From Lagopus muta (lineage: Eukaryota; Chordata; Aves; Galliformes; Phasianidae), in the NCBI RefSeq assembly GCF_023343835.1, contig NC_064435.1, positions 81,602,134 to 81,666,133 of the forward strand: DNA of 64,000 nt, given 5' to 3'. Positions 36,624 through 47,078 of the stretch are shown piece after piece (positions within the stretch are counted from its first letter, which is position 1; each line of letters starts with the position of its first letter). Both the position numbers and the translations under genes were made by a program. The notes beneath the pieces were generated by a model. It saw nothing but the letters and a program-made list of their open reading frames with translations. It was not told the origin of the DNA and made no database searches.

Positions 36624-37745
36624 AGTGGAAGGAAGGGCAACGGATGTCAGATACCTGGGCTTCTGCAAGGCCTCGGACACAGTCTCTAACCATATCCTTC
36701 TCTCTAAACTGGAGTGGTGTGGATTTGAAGGATGGGCTGTTCAGTGGATTAGGAATTGGCTGGCTGATCACAGCCAAAAGACTGTGATCAATGGTTCTGT
36801 GTCAGGGTGGAGGTCAGTCACAAGCGGTGTCCCTAAGGGGTTGGTCTTGGGATCGGTGCTCTTCAACATCTTTATCAATGACATCAATGATGGCATCAAG
36901 TGCACCCTCAGCAAGTTCATGGATGACACCAAGCTGAGTGGTGTAGTCAACACAGGGGAAGGCAGGGAAGCCATCCAGAGGGTACTGGAGAGGCTGGAGA
37001 AGCGCGAAAGCATGAAAACCTAATGAGGGGTTCAATAAGCCCAAGTGCAGGGTGCTGCACTTGAGTATGGGCAATCTCAGGTATTTATACAAACTGGGGA
37101 AAGAGCACTTGGAGAGCAGCCCTGCAGAGAAGGACCTGGGGGTCCGGGCAGATGAGAAGCTGGACGTGAGCCAGCAGTGTGTGCTTGCAGCCCAAAAGGC
37201 CAACTGTGTTCTAGGCTGCATTAAAAAAGGGGTGGCCAGCAGGGAGAGGGAGGTGATTGTCCCTCTGTACTTAGCTCTTATGAGGCCCCATCTGGAGTAC
37301 TGCGTCCAGGCCTGGGGCCCCCAGTACAGGAAGGATGTGGAGCTCTTGGAGTGGGACCAGAGGAGGGCACTAAGATGATCAGAGGGCTGGAGCACCTCTC
37401 CTGTGAGGAAAGGTTGAGGGAACTGGGCTTCTTTAGCTTGGAGAAGAGAAGGCTCCAGAGAGACCTCATTGTGGCCTTTCAGTACTTGAAGGGAGCTTAT
37501 AAACAGGAGGGGAAATGGCTGTTTATGAGGGTGGACTGTGAAAGGACAAGGGGGAACGGTTTTAAACTGAGACAGGGGAGGTTTAGGTTAGATATTAGGA
37601 GGAAGTTTTTCACACAGAGGGTGCTGAAGCACTGGAACAGGTTGCCCAAGGAGATTGTGGATGCCCCATCCCTGGAGGCATTCAAGGCCAGGCTGGATGT
37701 GGCTCTGGGCAGCCTGGTCTGGTGGCTGACAACCCATGCACTGTG
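36624..37745 (+). mobile_element. CR1 copy in RPP40 intron, antisense to the gene
   Basis: Plus-strand CR1 ORF2 remnant starting inside the reverse transcriptase (ASDTVSNHILLSKLE, then VTSGVPKGLVLGSVLFNIFI). The catalytic box reads FMDD rather than the usual FADD, followed by DTKLSGVVN. Reading continues through frameshifts ([34 protein letters not shown]) to [12 protein letters not shown]. It stops short of the normal CR1 3' tail. Confidence 0.92.
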
Positions 37746-40220
37746 TTATTAGGTCGCCTCCAGCTCAGCATCTCTAGAAATTTTTCAACTATTTAAGCAT
37801 AAGGGAGAGCATACATAAGGTAAATGTAAATGGAGATACTGCATCTCTAAAACCATTTAAGTGAAATTAAGCTCAAAAGAATTTAGGCGCTATTTCTTCC
37901 AAGAGCACAGAGCATCCAGAGAGATCCCAGAACCACTGGTTCAGCAAGAGCTGCCTCCTAGAGACAGCATGGAATCTGGAAGCAAAATCAACTCTAATGG
38001 AATGAACTCCTGCAGTTCTCAGGAACGCTTTACAAAAAGTTATAGTCTCATAAATTCTCCTGGAACACGACCTCTAAGCACCAAAAGTGTCCCTTCTCAG
38101 CTTCCTAAAAGGCACTCATGTCTTTTACTCAGCATGCCCAGGTAGCGAGGCTTTTAGTTTTCTCAGTGGAGGTCAACAAATAAGAATCATTCCAGGAGAT
38201 TCGATCCCATCATTAAAGACTATATACTTGATGTTCTCAGTGTGATGGGAAACTTCATCTAGGAGCCAGGGGAGTTCAAGGGAAAAAATTACTGATTCAC
38301 AGCAAATTGAGAAATCATCTTCGTATACAGTATACATTGAACTTAAGATCAGCCCAGTAAAAGAACAGAATGAGCCACGGTGGCAAGCAGCTCTCCCATC
38401 TACTTAGCTCCATTCCAGCACACCACTTCCCCAAACAGTGAAAAAATGAGCAGCTGACTACAGGTTTGAGAACAGATTTGTCAATCGTGTCAGGAGAAAT
38501 CCTAGGATAGTCTGAGGGACAAACACCTTGAAGTGACAAAGAACAGATGAAACTCAGGAATGGGACATAATTAACTGCAGAATACACTATCTGTGGCCCA
38601 CTGCCAAAAATCCTGGACTGCTTAAGCTTTATCAGCCATGTCTATCCCACTGAAGGCAATCACTTGGAGGAAGAGGGCTAAACCGACCCTTTTTAACCAT
38701 CCTGCACAAAAAGCTGTCCAAGTGCAGAAGGGCCCACATGACAGATACTGAACTTCTGTTAGCTTGTATATTTACATAAATATATGTGTGTATTTATGTT
38801 TGAAGTGCATTAGGCCAATCCTCCTTCAGTGCACTCTTCCCTTAAGTACTTGTTACACTAACAGCCTCAAAGAACACATAATATTGCCTGAGAATTCTTG
38901 ATCAAACAAAAATTGATACATTTTAAATCTCCCCTCTAAATAGAAACTTCAGCTGTAGTCCTAACTTCAGGAAATCTCCAAGGCTACAGCCAGTACTCTA
39001 ACAGAGCAACTCCTCTAGCTACAGCATAGCTTTCCATGCCCACAACAACCAGCTACATTGTTAAAGTTCTCTCAGTGTCCAGTGAATTTCAGCCAATAAA
39101 TATTTAAAATTGCCATAGAAATTACAGCAGTAAAACAGAGAAGAAAAGATGGCTTTGATTCTGTCATTAAAGACATGAGACACTCCATATTCCTTCTTTC
39201 TGTTCCTCTGAGCACCAGAACGAGGAAATAGGGGGGAAAAAAAAAGAAAAAAGAAAAAAAAAAAATCAGTATGAAAACTGAAAACCCCACTTTTGGAAAG
39301 CGATAGGAATGTTTACAGGCCTTCAGCAGTGCTGGCCATGGCAAGAAGCACTAGGGTTCAGCAGGAAGGCTGCAAACACAACGCTCATGGAGGACAAGGA
39401 CGTCTCAAGAAAATACAGCCCTCTTTTCCCCTTCCAGCAGAATCCACACAATGCCTCAGTGCCTATAAATAAAAATCTATGAGGGTTTTACTTTTGTCAG
39501 TACAAAGGAAGAGTCTTCCTATGTTACAAACTTGATTCTTGCACAGAACGACATTCTAATTTAAATCTGTATTTAGGAGATGGTTAACCTGACTATAGTT
39601 TTTCGGCCATAAGAAGCTGAAGAAAAGGGATATTGTTCTTCCTGAATGCTGCTACGCAGGCAGCAATAAATGTAAAAAGCATACTGGCCCTAACACTATT
39701 TTGCTTTCTGCCCAGAGTCAATAAATAAAGCTGAGCCTGAGGATCTGCCACCTGAGATGGATTTATGTCACCATTTATGGTAGCAGGAGTCTTCACTGTG
39801 ACTCTTTCCTGAAGATGACAAGGGAAGAAACTACAAGCCTTAAACAACTTCTGTAATAACAAACAAGGATGAATCCATGTAACACGGTTTGTATTATAAA
39901 AGGTGGGGAAACCTGAAGGACCATTAAGTGAAACACAGTGTAGAGCTGAAGGAGCTTGAAAGCAGCTTTAATTTCTCACATCAGTAACAGTCAGACTAGA
40001 AACAGTCCAGAATCACTAAGAATGTAAAGAGCAGATGGGAAAGCACACTCAAGAACCTCTCTGACATCTCACTAGTGTGAGACTTCTTAGTGACTTCAAG
40101 CAGCACACAAAGCTCCAGTTCTGATAAGGCATGGCTCCTGTGTTTTTTGTCAATGCAAATGATGCAAACATTTGGACATCACGTCAGTTCCATTTTAGAT
40201 CTACATTCAGTTCTTATTAC
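37746..40220. other. RPP40 intron 5, unique part
   Basis: About 2.5 kb, no exon or element recognised apart from an A-rich patch (39237-39265). Confidence 0.6.
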
Positions 40221-40346
40221 CTGAATTATACCAAGCCAGCAAGAAGTCAAATTCTAAAGGTTTCTTTTCTTTCAAGGCCCAAAGCACCCTCTTATGTTTC
40301 TTGCCATCAGGGTGAAAGTTGGAATCGGTCAAGTCAATAGTTATAA
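40221..40346 (-). CDS. RPP40: RPP40 exon 5
   Basis: Acceptor acatttttgcag, donor GTAATA (40220 down). Residues 146-187: ITIDLTDSNFHPDGKKHKR, VLWALKEKKPLEFDFLLAW, YNS. The KEKKPLxFDFLLAW phrase is the RPP40 landmark. Located by frame and phase logic (two bases in, one out); it lies within a plus-strand open frame that is only a shadow. The GTAATA donor is weaker than the others. Confidence 0.95.
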
Positions 40347-40594
40347 CTGCAAAAATGTACAAAAGCTATTTTAATTCAATAGACTAAATTTAATATCAAA
40401 GTTAAGAATCAAAACAATAAAAAAACCCCCAAAGAGCATTAAAATAACTTTTCACACGTACAGCACCTTTACAAAGTATTTGACTATGCAAATATGACTC
40501 CCCATTACGTAAATAACCTCTTCCTGCCATCTTTATTTTGATGTAACAGGGAACTGTTTCCTAGTGATGGTAACAACAAAGTCCCAATACAGGG
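40347..40594 (-). other. RPP40 intron 4, left part
   Basis: AT-rich intron sequence without recognised elements. Confidence 0.6.
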
Positions 40595-40790
40595 CTTCTT
40601 GTGTTCCAGTTTCTGACCAGTACCCCTTGTTCTATTGCTGCACACCACCAAAAAGAGTTTGCCCCCACCAACTTAACTCTCATGCTTTAGGTATTTATAA
40701 ACAGCAGTAAGATGCCCTCTCAGCCTTTTCTTCCCCAGACTGAAGTGTCCCAGGACTCAGCCTTTCCTCTTACATCAGAAGGCACAGATA
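40595..40790 (-). mobile_element. CR1 fragment
   Basis: Minus-strand CR1 piece closely resembling the one at 1-200 (shared: ccccttgttctattgctg, 'gtatttataaacag', 'cctttcctc'). Confidence 0.75.
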
Positions 40791-41094
40791 CCTCACAAAC
40801 CAAAAAATTCTACAGTTCTACATCACCCCAATATAAGCACTTAATCAAAACACCAAAAATTAGAGACTTTATAGAATACCCCTGAGAATGTTTATCTCCT
40901 TACAGTTATTTTTTCATTTCAAAAATTCAGTTTTTCTCTTCATGCAAGCTTCTTTATCTACATCTGGAAAAATACCACCTAGACAATAATAATTTTTAAG
41001 GAAAGGTAAGTTTCAGAGTTGCTGTTTTAACATCCTAACAAGGCATTTCACCAACAGGTCTGAAGTAAGCACTGTTAATATTAATTACACTTAC
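40791..41094 (-). other. RPP40 intron 4, right part
   Basis: Unique sequence up to the exon 4 donor; nothing seen. Confidence 0.6.
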
Positions 41095-41190
41095 TGTATC
41101 TCATTGGTTTTTTACCAGAATACCGAGAAGGGCGGCCTTGCAGTCCGAGTTCCTCATAAGTATCTTTATCTACTGACAGAATTAGTTTTC
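41095..41190 (-). CDS. RPP40: RPP40 exon 4
   Basis: Acceptor ttgtttatag, donor GTAAGT (41094 down). Residues 114-145: KLILSVDKDTYEELGLQGR, PSRYSGKKPMRY. Matches the KLILSLDKDTYEETGLQG region of vertebrate RPP40. Starts with two bases of a Gly codon and ends with one base of an Ile codon. Confidence 0.95.
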
Positions 41191-42599
41191 CTATAAACAA
41201 AACAAACTTTAATGTAAATAATTTTTCAATTTAGTTCCCTTGAAGTCTCCTGAGAACCACATACTTTATACGATGTTAACTTTGGATCACTTGGTATTGC
41301 TAATGTAATCCAGACTCCTTAGTTTCAGTTAAGCTGATTACCAGATCTGCTCCTGGTATTCAAATTCAATTATTCTTTATTATCCTACAGGCCTTATGAA
41401 TTTGAATGAGAAAAGTGCAAAGTTGTTACTGATTTAGACACAGGTTTTTTCGTTTGTTTTACTGTACTATGGGAGTATTTCACTCAATCCTTCCTCTGCT
41501 TGACCCCTACATTTGCTGTGTCAGTGGCTGAACACAGAGCTACACTTGGGACCTGATTTTGTAAACATTCCTTCATGCTCTGCTCAATTAAACATACAAA
41601 AGCATTACCTCCTGCTCCTATGGGACTGCTCTCACTGAGTGAAACACACTTATTAGCAATGAGCAGATAATGCTCAGAAGCATCTCCACTCCCCAGCTCA
41701 CAGGTCAAATCTGGCAGCTGCCACTTGGTACGTAATTGTACACAAAAGATTGCTACCACAGTGTTTCAATTCTACTACAATATATTTAACAGTATAATAC
41801 AGAATACAAAGACAGTTGTGCTGAAGGTTTCAGACACTGACGTCACCAGAAACAGTAATGCTGTTCCTACATCAGTGCTGCATAGCTGGAAATAACTGCA
41901 CCATACAAACTCAGTCACTACCAAGTACCTGTTTTGCTAGGACTGTGCTAATGGAGTACATAAAATAATTCCTCCTCTGAAAAATTTGAATCTTCTTATG
42001 CCCTGATAGGCACCTGCTCTGTTTTAACACCTTGAGCTAGAGGGCAGATAACCCAATTTGTGTTTCTATTACGTTTGATACACTATTAAACGTGGAAACA
42101 TATTTGAATGTCAGAATAGTTCCGTTATTTTCTTTGCAGTGCAAAATTCTATAATGCTTTGTCATAAAATAATGATGGGAATGCAGGAGAGGTTTTTCAT
42201 GTTAAATATTTCTCAAATAATTAACACTATTTCAATAGGTATTCCCAAACAATGTTTATTATTTCTTTTTTGGTACAAATTGTATCTTTAAGAGCACTAT
42301 GAAACAAGAAGTTGGAAGGCAGCATATTGAGAAAAATAATCATGTGTAGCTATTTCTGCCAGGTGAAGCACTGACAGCTAATACTATCAATAAGCAACAT
42401 TAATTTTTTATTTTACTTTCCTTTAGATAAAATCATTTAACAGTGTGAATCAAAGCTGAATTATTTTAGCATACTTCTAATAAAGTAGGCAAGTACAGTA
42501 GGCCCACCTTTCAGTTTATATAATTCCACATAAAACAAACAAACACACACAAAACAACCAACAATCAATGTATGCATCTTAAAAATCAAAAGAACATAC
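41191..42599 (-). other. RPP40 intron 3
   Basis: 1.4 kb of unique AT-rich sequence; no elements recognised. Confidence 0.7.
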
Positions 42600-42668
42600 C
42601 AGTTGGTAGTAAAGCTGCTGTATTATCTTGATCAATTCTGGTGTTATAGGTAAGTGCATAGCAGGAAC
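42600..42668 (-). CDS. RPP40: RPP40 exon 3 (69 nt)
   Basis: Acceptor actattaaag, donor GTATGT (42599 down). Residues 91-113: SCYALTYNTRIDQDNTAALL, PT. Matches the SCYALTYNTxIDxDNTxALLP segment. It is too short to stand out as an open frame but joins exons 2 and 4 in phase. Confidence 0.94.
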
Positions 42669-42953
42669 CTTTAATAGTAAAGCAGAAAATTCTGAGATTA
42701 TACAGCCTCTGGAGAAAGACATAACAAACAGGAAACATTCACTTCAAGATAATCAAGCAAGCACCAAATCTTTTGAATTATTCTTAATTCTTCTGTTTCC
42801 ACTAGGTAACTTTCTTGAACAAAACACCTGTTATTAGTTTTATAAAGCTACAATGGTACTATTGCAAAGGACTTGTAATACAGGTAACATTACCAACATG
42901 CCTTAATCCAGACACATGCTGCTTCCATGTGCAGAGACAGCAAATGGAAAGAG
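42669..42953 (-). other. RPP40 intron 2, left part
   Basis: Unique intron sequence; nothing seen. Confidence 0.6.
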
Positions 42954-43250
42954 CTGTACACAGAATTGAGTTGGAAGGGACCTTCAATGGTCACCTAGTC
43001 CAACTCCCATGCAATGAACAGGGACACCTACAGCTACATAGGTTGCTCAGAGCTCTGTCCAGCCTGACCTTGAGTGTCTTCAGGGACACTACATCCACCA
43101 CCTCTCTGGGCAGCCTGTTCCAGTGCCTAACCACTCTCATTCTTCCTACGTCCAATCTAAATCTCCCCTCTTTCAGTATGAAACCATTTCTTGTCATCCT
43201 ATCACAACAGATTCTGTTAAAGAGTCTGTCCCCTTCTTTCTTATAGCCCC
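42954..43250 (-). mobile_element. CR1 copy, 3' part (left of solo LTR)
   Basis: Minus-strand CR1: 3' end at the left (antisense gttggaagggaccttcaat), then ORF2 C-terminus (RMTRNGFILKEGRFRLD; HWNRLPREVVD in antisense). It breaks off at 43250 exactly where the LTR starts and resumes at 43609. Confidence 0.93.
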
Positions 43251-43608
43251 TGTATGGGAACTGCTGAGTCACGGCCTGAACCTCTGATTGATCACCTGAG
43301 GAGAGCCACGAGTCAGCCAGAGGAGCACAGGTGAAGGCAATTCAGCTGTGCTGCCGGAAGGGGTGGAGCCAGGCTCCATCCCTCCTGGACCTATTTAAGA
43401 GCTGGCTACCAGAGGGGAAGGATCTCTTCTGGAGATCAGCTCTGCTGGAGTTTTGTGGTGAGCTCAGCCAAAGGGTAAGCTCTTCCGCCTATTTTCTTTT
43501 GTGATTGTTGTTTACTTTGCCTAATTCTCTTGATTATATTGTGATTATAACATCTTGATATCTATTGATTATATAATTATATTGTGATTATAACATCTTG
43601 ATTATACA
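43251..43608 (+). mobile_element. Solo LTR inserted in CR1
   Basis: 358 bp starting TGTATGGG and ending TTATACA, flanked by a perfect 6-bp target duplication agcccc (43245-43250 and 43609-43614). It shares with the LTRs at 30720-31004 and 33651-33929 the blocks CACGGCCTGAACC, GGAAGGGGTGGAGCCAGG, ATTTAAG (TATA-like, near 43393) and GGTAAGC (43472-43478). Its 3' part contains two 26-bp copies of a TTATATTGTGATTATAAC phrase (43533-43558, 43576-43601). No internal retroviral sequence remains. Confidence 0.93.
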
Positions 43609-44990
43609 AGCCCCACTTTAGATACTGAAAGGCCACTATTAGGTCTCCCCAGAACCTTCTCTTTTCCAGGCTGAACAGCCTGATCTCTCAGCCTGTCACT
43701 GTAGGAGAGGTGTTCTACCTGAATAATTTTTCTGGCACTCCTCTGGGGCCAGCAGGTCCACATTTCTCCTAAACTGAGGACTTCGCATCTGGATGCAGTG
43801 CTCCAGGTGAGCGCTCACAAGCACAGAGTAGAGGGGCAGGATCACCTCCCTTGCCCTGCTGGTCATGCTTCTTTTGATACAGCCCAGGATACGGTTGGCT
43901 TTCTGGACACTGAGGGCACATTGCTGGCTCATGTCCAGCTTGCCATCCACCATTACCCCCAGGTCCTTTTCAGCAGGTCCTTTCTATCCTTTCATCCCTC
44001 AGCTCGTACTGAAAGCAGGAATTGCCATGAACCAGGAGCAGGACCTTGCACTTGAATGTGTTGAACCTCATGAGGATCTGGTCTCCCAGGCTCACTGCTC
44101 AAACCTGCCCAGATCTCTCTAGATGGCAACCCATCTCTCAGATGTGTTGATCACGCCATACAGCTGTTTGTCATCTGCAAACTTGCCACTGTTAATGCCA
44201 TTGATGAAGATGTTAGAGAGCACTGGTTCCAGTACTGATCACTGAAGGACACCACTCATCACTGATCTCCATCTGGACACTGAGCCATTGACCATCACCC
44301 TCCAGATACGATCTTGCAACCAGTTTCTCATCTGTTGAACAGTCCACCCATCAAATCCAGATAAAGATGTTACAGGGAGCCATACCAAAGGCCTTACAGA
44401 TGAAAGCAGCATCTCTTCCTTTGTCCACTGTCAGTTACACCATAATGAAAAGTGACAAGGTCGGTCAGGAAAGACCTGCCCTTGGTGAAGGCATGCTGGT
44501 TGTCCCATATCACCTCCCTCTCTTCCTTGTGTCCCTCAGCATTGCTTCCAGGAGGATCCACTCCATGATCTTCCTTAGAACAGAGATTAGACTGACAGGT
44601 CGATAGTTCACTGGGTCATGCTTTCTATGTCTTAAAGAAGAGCGTGACATTGTCTTTTTTCCAGTCAACAGGGACTTCACCTAACATCCATGGCTTTTCA
44701 AATACCTTCTGAACCATCCACTCGAGGGCTGTGTGAAGAGCAGTTGTCAGTGAAGACTGAGGCAAAAAAGTTGTCAAGTACCTCAGCCTCTTCTTTCTCC
44801 GTTGTTACCAGTCTGCTTGTACTGCACCCTCTTGGATTATATACCCGTAGAAGTCTTTCTTGTTCTTCTTTTCCCCCTTGCCAATTCCAGCTCCAGCTAG
44901 GCCTTGGCCTTCCTGACCCCACCCACATCCTAGCAGCATCCCCATACTGTTACCAGGGTTATCTCCCCCTGCTTCTTCTGCCTATGCAGT
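43609..44990 (-). mobile_element. CR1 copy, 5' part (right of solo LTR)
   Basis: Minus-strand continuation of the CR1 copy at 42954-43250. In antisense it carries [39 protein letters not shown], the FADDTK-like region near 44180, and upstream ORF2 (EVLDNFFASVFTDNCSSH near 44,750-44,820). It extends further 5' than most copies here. Several frameshifts. Confidence 0.92.
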
Positions 44991-45261
44991 GAAATATGTT
45001 TTTTCCTGAAATATATGGGTTACTAATTCACATAAAAGCAAGGTGGAAAATGCTGACATTATCAATATATTTTGTGGCAGGTACTTTCAGAAAATGTTTC
45101 TGTTTTTGATACATTATTAGAAACACAAGAGTCAGATTGTGTGAACTTCTGATGATATGGACTTCTTTTCTGATACGGAAGTGGTATTACATTTTGTATA
45201 TCAAGAAACTGATTTCTTACTTCCCTGTTTCTCTGACGATATGAATGGATCGGAGAGGAGA

Positions 45262-45392
45262 ATCACAGAATTGCTCAGGTTGGAAAAGACCTTAAAGATC
45301 ATCAAGTCCAACCACAACCTGACCATACTGCCCTAACTCTAACAACCCTCTACTCAGTCATGTCCTTGAGAAGGGAGGTGGTATCTGCATAA
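45262..45392 (-). mobile_element. CR1 3' end fragment
   Basis: Antisense CR1 tail type with aatcacagaattgctcaggt and 'ggaaaagaccttaaagatcatcaagtcc'-like sequence. Very short copy in RPP40 intron 2. Confidence 0.85.
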
Positions 45393-45684
45393 GCTGTAGA
45401 AGATAAGAGGTGAGACTACACATAGAAGCCCTCCTGTCAGTGGCTTGCAGAATTCAGATGGGAAAATTCAGGGGAAAAAACAAAGAGGGATCAAGTGTAA
45501 CTTTTGGTCCCATTGGTAAATGCTGGTATCACAAAGCAGGAAAATAAAAAAAAAAAATAAAGAAACACATAGATTTTTATTATCACAGCTTCTTCCCTTT
45601 CTTTACAACAGAATAAACAGCTGCAAGTTAACGTTGCTGCTTATGGAAGAAAAGTCGACCTTTGTGTGTGTGATACACCCTTAC
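45393..45684 (-). other. RPP40 intron 2, right part
   Basis: Unique sequence with an A-rich patch (45540-45560), ending at the exon 2 donor. Confidence 0.7.
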
Positions 45685-45829
45685 CTTTCCTCACGAAACA
45701 CTCGATGAATTCGGGGGCGAGCAGCTGATGGACGGACAAGCTCCTCACCACGTAGTACTCCCCAAGGTCTGCAACAGCGCTTTTCAGCACTTGGGGCAGC
45801 ATGCCGCACTCGGGGATCAGCACAGACAC
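45685..45829 (-). CDS. RPP40: RPP40 exon 2
   Basis: Acceptor gttcccggcag, donor GTAAGG (45684 down). Residues 43-90: VSVLIPECGMLPQVLKSAV, ADLGEYYVVRSLSVHQLLA, PEFIECFVRK, and one base of the next Gly codon. Matches the VSxLIPECG and LxxxPEFIxxFxxKG landmarks of RPP40. Confidence 0.96.
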
Positions 45830-46167
45830 CTGCCGGGAACAGATCCGTAACGCAAATCGTGTCTGAAACACGTGAGGGATGAAAGCCGAGAAACGCAGAA
45901 CGTGAAAGGAACGAGCAAGTCACTTCAGGCTATCGTCTTCAAAACGCCGCCATTGGAGCACGCACACACCTTTGGCTTTGTGCACACGCCGTGCAAAAAG
46001 ATGACTCCCCGCGGCCCGACTTAGCCAGCAGCTGACTGGAGAAGCGAGGTTCAAGGCAGACCCGAAGCTAACGTCCGTCCCGCTCGCTGCCTCCCGTCCC
46101 GTCCCGCCCCCCCAGCTCCAGGACGCGCCTCCATTCCCCTCGCGGCGCTGCCGCCGCCCGCACTCAC
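45830..46167 (-). other. RPP40 intron 1
   Basis: 338-bp intron, GC-rich on its upstream side. Donor GTGAGTG reads from 46167 down. Nothing else recognised. Confidence 0.85.
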
Positions 46168-46480
46168 GCGGCAGTTGTAGGCGTGGTCCCGCACGTGCGC
46201 CGCGTGGCGGGAGCGCGCGTGCCGCACGTGGCCCTTCTCGCACACCAGCAGGTGCCGAGGCGCTTGCTGCAGGCGTCGCAGCGGCGCCGACATTCTCCAC
46301 CGCGACCTCCAACGGAACAACCACCGCAGCGCGCGCCACCCGCCGCCCGGCGGAGATGCGAGGCGTGGAAAACCCCCTGCATGACGTCACTTCCTCCTGT
46401 CCGGACTCAGCGCCGCTTTCGTGTAGAGCCGGGTCCCCGGCGCGATGTGCGCATGCGCTGCGGTGCCCTCGGTGCGGTGG
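46030..46480 (-). promoter_or_regulatory. RPP40 CpG-island promoter
   Basis: GC- and CpG-dense block around RPP40 exon 1. Upstream of the start codon it carries a full CRE palindrome TGACGTCA (46382-46389) joined to an ETS-type site acttcc (46388-46394), and a palindromic NRF1-type site TGCGCATGCGC (46448-46458). There is no TATA box. This is a typical housekeeping promoter. Confidence 0.8.
46168..46293 (-). CDS. RPP40: RPP40 exon 1, start codon
   Basis: 42 codons from ATG at 46291-46293 to donor GTGAGTG. It encodes MSAPLRRLQQAPRHLLVCEK and then a His/Arg-rich stretch ending DHAYNCR. The LRRLxxAPRHLLVCEK start is the RPP40 N-terminus. The start was chosen because it matches the known N-terminus; an in-frame upstream Met (46320) would add ten Arg-rich residues with no family support. 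The exon lies in a CpG island. Confidence 0.95.
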
Positions 46481-46674
46481 GCTGGGAGCTGCGCTTCTTC
46501 TACCGGCGCCAGCACACCTTCGTTTGGATTCGTGGACATACAGCAGGACCCCTCACAGACGCACTGAGTACCTGAACACCCACTGAGCGTGTCGTGTCCC
46601 TTAGATGCTGAGCGTATTCGCAACAACAGCAATACTTCTATCAGATATAATGCAGTGTCTGCTCAGAATGCCCC

Positions 46675-46800
46675 CTGCGTTGAAAAGGACCACGATGATC
46701 GTTTAGTTTCAACCCCCCTGCTATGTGCAGGGTCTCCAAGCACCAGACCATGCTGCCCAGGTTAGCCAGCACCACGCTGAGTGGGTTTGGGTCTGCCCGT
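46675..46800 (-). mobile_element. CR1 3' end fragment
   Basis: Antisense CR1 tail (gaaaaggaccacgatgatcg, 'tttcaacccccctgctatg', 'accagaccatgctgcccagg'). Confidence 0.75.
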
Positions 46801-47032
46801 CAAGTGTCCTCTCACAGATCATTCTGAACATCACGTATATTGTATAAAGAAACTACAAAAACTTTACAGCTCCATGCAGTTCTTTTCTCTTCCTTGTCCC
46901 TGAACTTCTTACCCCCATATTTACTTTAAGATGGTAACTACTAACTTTCCTAGTATTTGTTTTGCTGCTTCTATATGCTGTACAAGGCTGCATTTCAGTC
47001 TAGGTCACTAAAATCTGGTCAGTGCACATTGT
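46801..47032. other. Intergenic, unique
   Basis: Nothing recognised. Confidence 0.5.
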
Positions 47033-47078
47033 AGAATCATAGAATATCCCAAGCTGGAAGGGGCTCATAGGGATTATA
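47033..47078 (-). mobile_element. CR1 tail fragment
   Basis: Antisense tail 'tagaatcatagaatatccca' followed by ggaaggggctcatagg, cut by the next CR1. Confidence 0.75.

Noticed and set aside
45920..46390. 156-codon minus-strand frame across RPP40 exon 1 and upstream
   Set aside because: Crosses the splice donor and the GC-rich promoter in a different frame; the RPP40 frame is the one with family match.
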